From Acanthamoeba lenticulata (Eukaryota; Discosea; Longamoebia; Acanthamoebidae): a stretch of 39,489 nucleotides of DNA. The position numbers and the translations under genes were made by a program. The number at the start of each line of letters is the position of its first letter. Positions within the stretch are counted from its first letter, which is position 1. The notes beneath the pieces were generated by a model. The model saw only the letters and a program-made list of their open reading frames with translations, was not told the DNA's origin and did no database searches. This document shows, piece after piece, positions 21,736-31,332 of this stretch. The stretch lies in contig NAVB01000589.1 of the NCBI GenBank assembly GCA_002179805.1, positions 1 to 39,489 on the forward strand, in the 5' to 3' direction.

Positions 21736-21998
21736 TTTATGCCCAGGGGCGGGGTGCGCCATTGGTCGCCGTGTAGGCCATGGGATTCTACGCACTCAGC
21801 AACTGTCCTGCTTTCGTTGGTGCTTGAGATAGGCTCACACACCACCCCCTGCCAATGGCATTGTGGGCTGGTGTTGTACGCGTTCCGGGCAAGCACGCAT
21901 GTGTCACACTAGCGGCTTTTACAGACTCCTGACCAACCAGACACGGACCTGATTGCAAGGTGAAACCAGGTGGCGGACATAACAACCAATCAGCAGGC
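21736..21998 (-). promoter_or_regulatory. Promoter of copy B: TATA-like, CCAAT box and distal CAACCAAT element
   Basis: On the minus strand, GGGCATAAA (21736-21744) lies about 115 nt before the ATG, with a CCAAT box at 21761-21765 and the CAACCAATCAGCAGGC element at 21983-21998. The pattern mirrors copy A. The rest of the gap up to about 22450 holds a C-run at about 22189 and no gene that I can support. Confidence 0.6.
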
Positions 21999-22454
21999 GT
22001 GTACACGACCAGACAGTTTGCATAAGGAATGTCCAAATGACGATCAGAGAAAAATCTTCATTGGTCAAATTTAATGTACGCTCCCGGTAGCCTTGTGCAG
22101 AGCACCTCAACAGAGCACAAGGAGCCTATTTGCCTAGCACCGCCACAGAGCCACATACAAGACACCTCCGAACGATCAAGGCCAGAATGCCCCCCCCCCC
22201 ATATACTGTTTCGATGCTGGTGAACGTTAGCATTCCACTCTGGGGAGGGCAAGGGTGTGTGGCCTTACACATAGGAAAGTTTTGCATTAGAGGTGGAGCT
22301 GACGGTGATGGTTGCGTCCCTCAAGGGTGACTAAGACCACGCTCACGGCTGGCTTGAGATCCGGGATAGTGAGACGGTTGGGCGGGAATGGGGGTCGCCC
22401 TGCGCTTATTCCGCTTTCTCGCGGCGCATCAAAGACCCCTCTCTTAGGCGTTCA

Positions 22455-22935
22455 CCCCTGCCCACCATTGCACTTTCAGCGCTTCTTGATGCTGAAGAAA
22501 AATCCACTCACACGAGCACGGCGAGCACGACGTCACGTCCACCAACGGCTCGGCCTCATCTCTCTCTGTGCGAGTGTAGTGGACGAGAGCACGGCAGCAA
22601 ATAGAGGGTGGTCGTACCCAGAGCTGCTGGTGATGGTCACGTCGCCTTCGATGGTGGCCAACGCCAGAGATAACCGGCAAAAGGGTTGATCGGGGGAGGA
22701 TGATGCGCGATGGTGAGGTCGCCCTTGAAGTGCAGTTTCGAGGACGTCCACGCCTCCACGCTGGTCTCATCGCTTCCGGAGCGCTTGGCCGGCGCGCTCG
22801 CCGGGAGGGGCCACGCGCTCATCGACAGGAATCGTCTTTCTCTGATGCTGCTCCTGCTTCTTAACATTGAACAAGGGGAAGGTGGAGTTGGTCGATGAGT
22901 TGCCGAAGGCGCCGCATACGGGCAGGGGACCCAAC
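22455..22935 (-). pseudogene. Relic of the beta-solenoid family (exon 8/9 fragments)
   Basis: A second decayed copy lies upstream of copy B. In minus-strand order it keeps pieces matching AFGNSSTNS (near 22900), SSKLHVAGDLSLAHH as SKLHFKGDLTIAHH (near 22710-22745), TIEGDV (near 22640), and the VDVTSCWPCSCSEA segment as VDVTSCSPCSCEW (near 22505-22550). Frames shift between the pieces and large internal parts are missing. With the relic at 17260 this implies at least four units in the ancestral tandem array. Confidence 0.75.
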
Positions 22936-23104
22936 GCCCGGGGAAGCAGCTCTCCCCCTCCCGCGATCCGTTACGGCGCCGAATGTAATGTTCGATTTTT
23001 ATGACTGCCAATCGGCCGATAAATCAATCGCTTGGAGTATCCCCAAGCATTTAACAGCAGGCTGGTTGGTCGGTTTTAAAATTCGCTGACAAACGAACGC
23101 TGCC

Positions 23105-25087
23105 TCAGGCCTTTGGCGGCGCCTTGAACGCGGCGGCACCGGTGATCTCGCGGCCGCAGACACTTGGTGACGGGCATGACGATGATCATGATCATATGTG
23201 GAGGACGTGGCCACGGTCAGACTGGCCCAAACACACAAACAAGGTCGGAGGGAGAACGTACAGGGTGTTGACCTCATAGGTGCCCTCGTAGGTGTAGGCG
23301 GCCTCCATGTCGAGGAAGTGGCGCGCCACGACATTGTCGTAGATGATGCCGTTCCCGCCCAGGAGCTCGCGCGCCAGCGCGACGCACTCGCGGCCCTTGA
23401 GGGTGTTGTGGGCCTTGACCAGCGAGGACTGGCCGCTCGTGACCCGCCCGTGCTTGACAAAGAGCTCCGAGAGGCGCCACGACATGAGGTACATGGCCTG
23501 GACGTGGCCCAGCATGCGCACGAGCTTCTCCTGCACCAGCTGGAAGCTGGCCAGCGAGCTGCCAAACTGGCGCCGCTCCTTGACGTGCTTGAGCGCCGCG
23601 TCGTAGGACCCCATGGCCAGGCCCACGGGCACCCAGCCCACAAAGATGCGCGACGCCAGCAGGACGCCCGCGGTGCCCTTCAGGAACGAGTCCGCGTTGG
23701 GGAACCGCGCGCTCTCCGGCACCACGCAGTCCTCCAGGTAGATGTCCGCGCTGTTGAAGGCCCGCGTGGACGATCACGTGTCAGCCACTCGATGCGCTTC
23801 ATGAAGAAGAAGATTGACGACGACGTACTTTTGGACGCAGCGGAAGCACATCTTGTTCTCGATCTTCTCCGTGCGGAGGCCTTTGGTGCCCTTCTCCACG
23901 AGGAAGCCGTTGACCTGGCCGGTCTCTGCGTTGCGCGCCCACACGATGATCACGTCTGCCCGCCCCCCACGTCACGCCACGTCAGCATCGCCACCCGCTG
24001 GGCTGGCTGTCGACATCGCCATAGGCCTCAAGGCGGCAGCGCTGGTACCGGCAAAGGTGGCGTTGCCGATCCACCGCTTCTGGCCGTTGAGCTTCCAGCC
24101 GCCGGGCACGCGCGTGGCCGTCGTCTTGAGGCCGCTGGCGTCGCTGCCGGCGCCCGGCTCCGTCAGTCCGAACGAGCCTGGGAGACCAGAGCAGACGATG
24201 ATGACGGTGATGATGATGAGAAAACAGTTGATCAAAAGGCTGGAGATGAAGGCAAAGGACATTATGAGCATCATGTGAAGAGGGTTCGGACCGACGGCGT
24301 CGAGACTGGCGAGGCGCGGGAGCCACTTTTGCTTCTGGGCCTCGCTGCCGCACTGCTCGATGGAGAGCATGACCAGGTAGGTCCCGATGACGAAGAAGCC
24401 CGCCATTTCCGAGTTGACGCGGGCCAGCTCCAGCACCACCATGGCGGCGCTCATGAACGACATTCCCTGCATTCCACATCATTCGCACACGGTGAGTCTC
24501 GCGCGAGGCGACATTGCTGATGAGGCCTTGGGTCTGTACCGGGCAGCCGTAGCCCTGAATGGTGCCGCCCATGATGCCGAGCTCCTTGAGCTTGGGCAGC
24601 AGCTCGAAAGGGAACTCGGCCTTTTCATAGTACTTGTCGATCTGCATTTTATTTGTATTTTTTATATATTATTTTCTGATTTTAGAAAAGAAAAGAAAAG
24701 CAAAAGGGTTCACGTACGATGGGGGCGACGTGGTTCTGGGCAAAGGCGCGGGCCTTGTCGCGCCACTGGCGCTCCTCTGGGCCCAGCAGCTCTTCAAACC
24801 CGAGGAAGTCCGACGCTGGTGTGTCGTGTGCCGGTTAGTGGTCGCCCCAATGTGGGAACGGAGCATCTCCCGCCACCGGAGGAGAAGGTACGAGGAACAG
24901 CGGTCGAGGAAGAGGTGGGCATCGCGGTGAGCGCCGCAGCATCTGAAACGGAAGAGAAACCGAGCGTGAGAATGTGATTTACATGATGCCGACGTTGAGA
25001 AAGCACTGCCGCACCAGCGCGAGCGGTTAGCTGGTTGTGAAGCACAGCCAAGCGCTTGGCGCAAATCATAGAAGACGAGGACGACAT
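23105..25087 (-). CDS. ACX4-like acyl-CoA oxidase/dehydrogenase with a mitochondrial-type presequence
   Basis: Eight exons: 24877-25087, 24718-24815, 24540-24641, 24292-24466, 24049-24177, 23829-23955, 23262-23750 and 23105-23162. They total 1389 nt, giving 462 aa. The fold is acyl-CoA dehydrogenase: FAD-dependent alpha-beta desaturation of acyl-CoA in fatty-acid oxidation. The closest family I recognise is plant short-chain acyl-CoA oxidase 4. Shared signatures are [70 protein letters not shown], and [20 protein letters not shown] with [12 protein letters not shown] (catalytic Glu in YEGTYE). Plant ACX4 ends in a peroxisomal PTS1, but this protein ends in FKAPPKA. Its N-terminus ([15 protein letters not shown] onward) is Ser/Ala/Arg-rich and free of acidic residues for over 50 aa, as in mitochondrial presequences. 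The electron acceptor (ETF or oxygen) cannot be read from sequence. Confidence 0.9.
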
Positions 25088-25286
25088 GTGCTTGCTTGAG
25101 TGGCGAGCTAGAACTGTCGTGCAAGTGGGCAACACAACAAAAATGCACCCCCTTATTTGCCCGACATTTCCCGTACATTTCCTATGGAGCTGTCCGTGAG
25201 TGGTTTGGGAAATCCGCCTTTCCTTAAAATTGCTTATTGTATTTTTTTGTACAAGTCGTTTCCGAAACGGTTTCGAGTCGTTTGTA

Positions 25287-27741
25287 TCAGCCGTACTCGA
25301 GGCGGCTGCCCGGGTAGGGCGAGGAGGCGGCCGTGGGCGGCGTGGCGAGCATCTCCGCGAGCCAACTCGTCGTCATCGGCGAGAGCGGCGAGGCTGGCGG
25401 CGAGTTGCCGCCGTTTGAAGACGATGACACCGACGACAGGGATGATGACGCAGACGTTGACGAAGACGGAGAGGTCGACGGCAAATCTTGCTGAATCGAC
25501 GCTGATGGTAAAGCTGTAGAAGACGAGGGAGGCGACGGGGAAGAGGAAGTGGGCGGGACGAGTTGTGGCGGGCAGGTCGGGGCGATGGCGAGTGTGGAGG
25601 TCGCGCGAAAGTACTCGCAGATGAGCTCGCTCCATTCCTGCTTCTCTTGCTCAAACAGCCGGTCCCGCACCACCTTGATCCTTTCCTCGTCTGCAAAATA
25701 ATTATTGGCCAGGAATGATTTAGTTCAGATTTACAAAATAAAAATATAAAATGCGAAAAATAATCAATTTTTTGTGGAGAAAGGCAAACCATTTTGCTGG
25801 AAGGCGTCAAAGTTGCTGTAGAGGAGAGACTTGTCGACGCCCACCATCTTCTCGATGGCGGCCACGAGCCACTTGACCTTGCCCTGCGCGTCGAAGAAGA
25901 ACTGCATCTGGTAGGCCAGCCGCACGATCTGCCCGTCCTTCCGCAGGACTCGTCCCGACGTTGCAAGGATTGTCGCCGTGTAGGGCTCGTTTCTGCAGGT
26001 TATCAGCATGATCAGTTATCATCATTTCTTAATATATATTATTTAACAAAAGAAAAAAAAAGGTGATAATCATTGCTCTTCAAACACGTACGCGTTCATA
26101 AAGAGCGGAATCATCTTCTTCTTGTCCTCCCGCGGCAGCAACGCTACCAACTTCTTCGTGTGGCACACTTCATGCTGTGATCACAAATCATCGTCTATGA
26201 GACATAACTTGTATTCATAGTGAACATAAAAAAATAGTTGACATACCAGCGTGAAGCCAGAGAGCGAGCAATAGGCCTCACTGGCGGTCACCACCGTGGA
26301 TTCCATGTGCTCAAACTGCATCACCAGGAACGGCATCCTGCATGTTGTTCATCACGTCAGAGAGAGCATGCAAAAGAGGACGAGAAAGTGAAAGTGGGAA
26401 GATGGTGAGGAGCAATAGAAAGAGTGGAAGAGAGACGGACCGAAGGTCGTTGATGACAAACGGAGCCTTGTCAAAATAGCACAATTCGAGGAAGGGAAAG
26501 TGTCGCTGGATGTCGTCGATGCTCTCGATTTTGTAGGACGGCAGGCCGAACCCCGCCAGCCCCTGGTCCAGCGGCGGCGGCGGCGAAGCACCCGCCGCCG
26601 CAGCGGCGCTCACATATTGCCGCTGCTGCTGTTGGATGTACTGCTGCTGCTGCTGTTGTTGTTGTTGTTGGTACTGGGCCTGGAGCACCGACGTGGAGCG
26701 CGCGGCGGCCGCCCCGCGCAACATCGGCGTTGTGGTGGTTGTGGGATGGTTGTTATAGATGGATGTCAACGACGACGACGACGACGATGACGACGGGTCA
26801 TTCATCAGCGCCGGAGCTGCGCGGTCGAGAAAGTCCTGGAGCGGCTGGAGTGAGTGCAAGGGCGGCCGGGCCCGGCCCGCGTGGGCGTCGAAGGGCAAGT
26901 AGGCCGTCGCGGCCGCGGTCGGTTGCAACGACGATGACGACCCAGAGGAGGGGCCGAAGTAGGTCGTGGTAGCTGAACCGCGCGGCTGCGGGGGGGTCTG
27001 AGCCAGGTTGGTGACGGTGTTGAAGAGCTGGTCGACGCGTTCGTCGTTCTCCTTGAACCGGCGCTTGAACTTGCGGTGCTTGGCCCGCAGTCGGCCGTTG
27101 TCTTCTTCGAGGGCGGCAATCTTCTCCTTCATTTCGCGCACCGTCTGCGAGAGGAAGGACAGAAGCAGGTCCGACGCGTTGGCGGGCATCGTGGGCGCCG
27201 CTGCGGCGGACGTGCGCATCGCGGTGGGCAGTGTGCTCGAGTCATCAGCCTGGTAGCTGGTCCCATTCGAGAGGGCCGGGGGAAGTGGATTGCCTGGGGG
27301 CGAGGAGTTGTGCTGCTGTGGGTAGAACGTTGAACTGCCGATGCCATGGTCGGAGGCTCCGTTGGGCGGAGAGGAGACGGAGGTGGTGGTTGTGGTGGAG
27401 GGCAGCACCGTGCCGCCTAGAGGCAGCGGTTTAAGGGTTGGCATGTTCGTTGCGCCTGCAGCGCACCAATCAAGATGAGAAGGCCATTCATTTGTGACAG
27501 TTGGGGACAAGAGCACACTGTACTTGGTGGTGTTGTGCGGCGCTGCTGTTTTGGCCGGCCTCGTCGCCGATCCATGTAGAAACAGCGGTGTGCCCAGCCA
27601 TGCGTCTTGCACCGGTTGCAGGGCTCTTGCCTGCCATTGTGGAACTCCATTTCGTCAGGTCATGTAATGCAGTACGAAAATAGTCAGATGAGGGTACCCA
27701 TCGCACGCAACACGGGCTAATCGACACAGCACGCAAGCCAT
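25287..27741 (-). CDS. Zn(II)2Cys6 transcription factor with coiled coil, poly-Q and PAS domain
   Basis: Seven exons: 27698-27741, 27524-27630, 26441-27455, 26247-26337, 26092-26174, 25790-25992 and 25287-25690. They total 1947 nt, giving 648 aa. The tiny first exon carries half of the metal cluster, and splicing completes C3-x2-C6-x6-C13-x5-C19-x2-C22-x8-C31, the fungal-type binuclear zinc cluster. It is followed by a basic RRRGRPKQ stretch with an AT-hook-like GRP core. A coiled coil at about 150-200 (MKEKIAALEEDNGRLRAK) fits dimerisation. A Ser/Pro/Thr-rich middle, a poly-Q tract encoded by CTG/TTG-type repeats at 26625-26675, and a PAS fold at about 375-500 (ASEAYCSLSGFTLHEV, VALLPREDKKKM, KVKWLVAAIEKM) follow. 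The tail is Ser-rich. A sequence-specific nuclear regulator with a sensory or dimerising PAS domain is predicted. It lies between two acyl-CoA oxidation genes. Confidence 0.88.
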
Positions 27742-28034
27742 GTGGCTAAATTTAAGTAAAGCGATTAAATCACCAACAGATTGTGTGCCAATCTGTCCAC
27801 GCTACTCAATTGAGAAGGTCGACTTCGGCTCCTGCATGTGCGAGAAAAACCTGCGGTTGGTCCAAGAAGCATGTCGTCAAGATGAGGTGGGATTTGGTAA
27901 ATCCTACGAAATGACGACAAGCAGTCAAGCTTCAGCTCGTTGGCTTCCCTGGTCAACGAAGCGATCACCACCCTTCAGCTGTGGAAAATGGAGACGACTT
28001 TGGTGAAGACTTCTTTCTCTCTGCGTGATCCAGT
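27742..28034. other. Gap upstream of the Zn2Cys6 gene
   Basis: About 290 bp between the 3' end of the acyl-CoA oxidase gene and the start of the transcription-factor gene, both on the minus strand. It should hold the oxidase 3' UTR and the regulator promoter. Reading frames exist on both strands but none shows domain signal or convincing start context, so none is called. Confidence 0.4.
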
Positions 28035-31000
28035 TTAGAGCTTGGCGGGCACACTGTCGACACCCCGGATGAGCGGGGCCACGCTCTCTTCGTAGTAGAA
28101 CGGGCGGCCATTCGTGTTGGTCTGGGGCGCGTTCCTCACGATCTGCGCAGTGCACCAGCCGAGGTGAGCAGCTCTCATCAGAAACAGTTGATGGTGCTGA
28201 TGATGATGATGATGAACAAACCTCAAAGTACTTGCGGTAGATGTCGCCGTCGTAGGCGCCAAAGGGCGCCTTGAGCACAAAGTCGGGGATGGCCAGCGCA
28301 TCGGTCAGCAGCACCGCGTCTCGGCGCACCTCGCGGCACAGCTTGAGGTGAGCCTTGCGCACCAGCGCCGCTGCCTCGCCGGTGAAGTAGCCGTATTCGA
28401 GGAAAAGGGCCGCCTCGGCGTGGACGCGGTCGAGCGCAAAGAGGAGGCTCAGCCGGCCGAGCGTCGAGGCCAAGCCCTTCTTCGGGGAGGACCCGCCGCT
28501 TTTGGCCTCTTCTACCTCCTGCTGGGCCACCTGGTGGAAGAAGTTGACCACAAAATACCAGGTGTGCACGCGCGAGCACGAGACGAGCGCCATCAGGTTG
28601 TCGTTCCAGGCCTCCTCCAGGTCCTTGCCCGCCGCCACGTCAGCCTGACGTCAGCACCCCCCTTCCCCGGTGAGTTTACTCCAAGGCAATCTCGGCTCAC
28701 GGACGCGGGCTTCACCTGCAGCTGCTGCGCGACGGTGGTGATGTGCTTGGCGGCGAGCCAGCGGAGGGCGGCCACGAGCGAGGCCGCCGAGGGCACGTCT
28801 CCGTCGACGAGCGAGGGACGCCACGACGCCGCGTCGGCGGCCAGGATCTGTGGGGCCTCGGACAGGTAGGCCACCGAGCCCGTCAGCTGCTTGCCCCGCG
28901 CGGCCTTTTGCAGCGAGGCCATGAGCTGCCTCGCGCTCTGCTGGGCCAGCACGATGTTGTCTCCGCCTGAGGCCGCATCGGCAACAACGCGAATGAGCCA
29001 AGGCAAGGGCAGAGAAAACGGATGAGGGGGGGGGAAGGCGTGTTTGCGTACCGCCCGTGGTGATGACGCCGTGGTCCATGATGAGCCCCGGGATCGAGTT
29101 GTAGGCCGAGTAGCCGTGGCCGCCCATGCACCGCCGGCAGGTCTCGAGCGCCGTACTGGCCCACCAACCGAGCCACGCCTGCCCACACGCAAAGATCAAA
29201 AATAAATAAATCATTAAAATATAGTATTAATAAAACAAAATAAAATAAAATAAACAAATAAAATAAAATAAAATAAAATAAAATAAAATAAAATAAAAGG
29301 CGCACCTTGAAGCCAGCCGAGATGTTGTGGTAGTCGGGAACGAGGCTCAGGAAGCGCTTGGGGTCAACGTCCTGCCGCTCGAGCTCGTGGAACCAGTCGT
29401 GGCCTACCTTGCGCGCGAGGAAGTGGAGCGCGTACACGCCGGCCAGCAGCGGCATGAGGTGATACTGGTGCGACTGGTAGTCCAGGATCTGCTGGTCCTT
29501 CGCGCCCTGCCGCCGCACGGCGCCGTAGCGTATGGCGATGGTCACCGCGTGGCCCACAACGTCCGCGCTGTCCTCCATCTACGCAACACATGCCAGGAAT
29601 TTGAGTTACGCGCGATGGTGGGAGCGGTTCGTGCTTGACATACCACAACCAAGCGCTCTCCGATGAGGGTGTTGTAGGCCATTGCCGGGTTGGGCGCGGC
29701 CGTGAACACGCCCTGACGCGATGGAGTCAGTCAGCCGTCAAGTCACGCCAACAGTGGGTGTATGGCGATGGAGGTCAACCTCGGGCGAGAGCTGCGCCCA
29801 CTTCATGAGCATGTGGTCCAGCGGGACGCGCACTTGGGTGAACTGGATCCACCCGTTGTCCAGCCTGCCCGCCCCACACGTCGTGGCGCACACATGAGTC
29901 ACTCTCGTGCGTGGTGATAGGCCAACAAACCAACGCGGGAGGGGGGGGGGAAGGGGCGACGTACCCAGCGCGGCCCATCTTGGCCCCGATGTCGCCGCAG
30001 GTCACGCCCGGCATCAGTGTCCCGTCGACGAGGCTCCGGAGCTGCACGATGAACCTGCGGTGGCGGCCACGTCAACAAAAAAACAGAGAAGGAAAAAGGC
30101 CAACGGCAGCGGTGCGCACCAGTTGAGCCCGAGGTCCTGGCCGTCGACGATGAGGCGAGCGATGGCCACGGTATGCGTGGCCGTCTCGCCGGCCATGCCG
30201 ATCCACCACTTGGTCGACGTCAGCGTGGGCCTGAAAAAATTATGCCAGAATTAGCGATAATAAGAACGGAAATTAAAGAAAAAAAAGATCTGGGCCAATC
30301 GTGGACAAGACGAAACGACAAACAAGTCACGAGGACATACGAGTGAATAACGAAGGTGCGGGTGGCCTTGTCGTAGGTAGCTGTGGTCTCGATGCCCCGC
30401 AAAAACGACGAGTGCCCCAGCTCGGTCATGGCAAAGCAGCCCAGCACGCGCGCCGCTTCGATATCATCCTGTCCAAACGTATTCGTGTTATTTAATAATT
30501 ATAAGTTTATAATATGATAATCAAAACAAAACAACACAAAAACAAAACGAAGCGATAAGACCAGGTACCTTCCACTTGAGCCACTGGTCCTTGGTGCCAT
30601 GCGTGTAAATGGACTCCCTGGGATGGTTGTTGCAATGATGTTGAGTACACTAACAAACAGATGAGGGAAGCGACGCACTTGAAGAGGGTGCAGTGGACGT
30701 AGAGTCTCATGGAGAGGGTGCGATCGTAGGAGGCGATCACCTGGTGCGTAGAATGGGGCGTTGACCGCGTCAGAAAAAGAAACGGTCAGCTTAGCAGCCC
30801 GGCTCGGGAGGGGGCGGACGCACACGCAAGAAGGCACGGCGCTCTTCCTCGCTCGAAAACTGCTGCATCATCCGCAACGCTCGGCGGACTTGAGCCATGC
30901 ACCTGCCGACGCGGCCCAGCGGGGGTGAGCCGAGTGAGCTCACCAACACACACATGGATGCAAGCTGTAGCGCACTCACTTTTGGCGAGCCTCGGGACGA

Positions 31001-31242
31001 GTCAGGTCATAGTAGTTCCGAACGAAGAGGGTCGGGTCGCGCTCGATCGTTTGTTCCATGCGCTCCTGGGTGGGGGGAGGGGAGAAGGCTGAGTACACTG
31101 TCGTGCTGGGTCAGGGCCGCTGCTGGGCCGGCACCTTGAGGGCTGTAGGTTGCGGGCCGCCATAGATGGCATACGTGAGCTGCCTCACGTCAAAGGGCGA
31201 GTTTGCCCTCTCCTGCGCAATCGTCTTCATCTCTTCGTTCAT
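28035..31242 (-). CDS. Peroxisomal acyl-CoA oxidase with PTS1
   Basis: Fifteen exons: 31135-31242, 30980-31065, 30824-30902, 30679-30740, 30569-30617, 30341-30468, 30120-30230, 29965-30054, 29780-29864, 29644-29712, 29306-29578, 29052-29178, 28716-28966, 28222-28644 and 28035-28142. They total 2049 nt, giving 682 aa, the usual ACOX length. It catalyses the FAD-linked, H2O2-producing first step of peroxisomal beta-oxidation. Family signatures: N-terminal [19 protein letters not shown], the flavin-site motif [22 protein letters not shown], and [19 protein letters not shown] with [13 protein letters not shown]. The C-terminus is VPAKL, a peroxisomal targeting signal of the (S/A)-K-L type. Intron 29179-29305 contains an (AAAAT)n-like tract. 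The importin-alpha gene ends only about 90 bp upstream of the ATG. Confidence 0.95.
29222..29298. repeat. AAAAT-type microsatellite in an acyl-CoA oxidase intron
   Basis: A run of AATAA/AAAAT pentamers fills most of the intron between exons 11 and 12 of the acyl-CoA oxidase gene. On the sense strand it is a T-rich tract that could serve as an extended polypyrimidine stretch. It is likely to vary in length between strains. Confidence 0.85.
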
Positions 31243-31332
31243 GGCGCCAGTGGGAAATTGCCTTCTCCAGCAAAAATCAACAAAAATACGAAATATCGAA
31301 AAATGCCAGGAATGCGCAAAAATGTCTTGCGT

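Noticed and set aside
23198..24520. 440-aa open frame on the plus strand
   Set aside because: It is antisense to the ACX4-like exons and crosses their introns. The minus-strand chain has unmistakable family motifs, and high GC leaves antisense frames open.
28644..28655. TGACGTCA as a promoter CRE site
   Set aside because: It overlaps a splice acceptor inside the acyl-CoA oxidase gene, so I count it with the intron 3' motif and not as a promoter element.
29222..29298. AT-rich tract as a replication origin or CRISPR-like array
   Set aside because: A simple pentamer microsatellite within an intron; no spacers and no associated genes.
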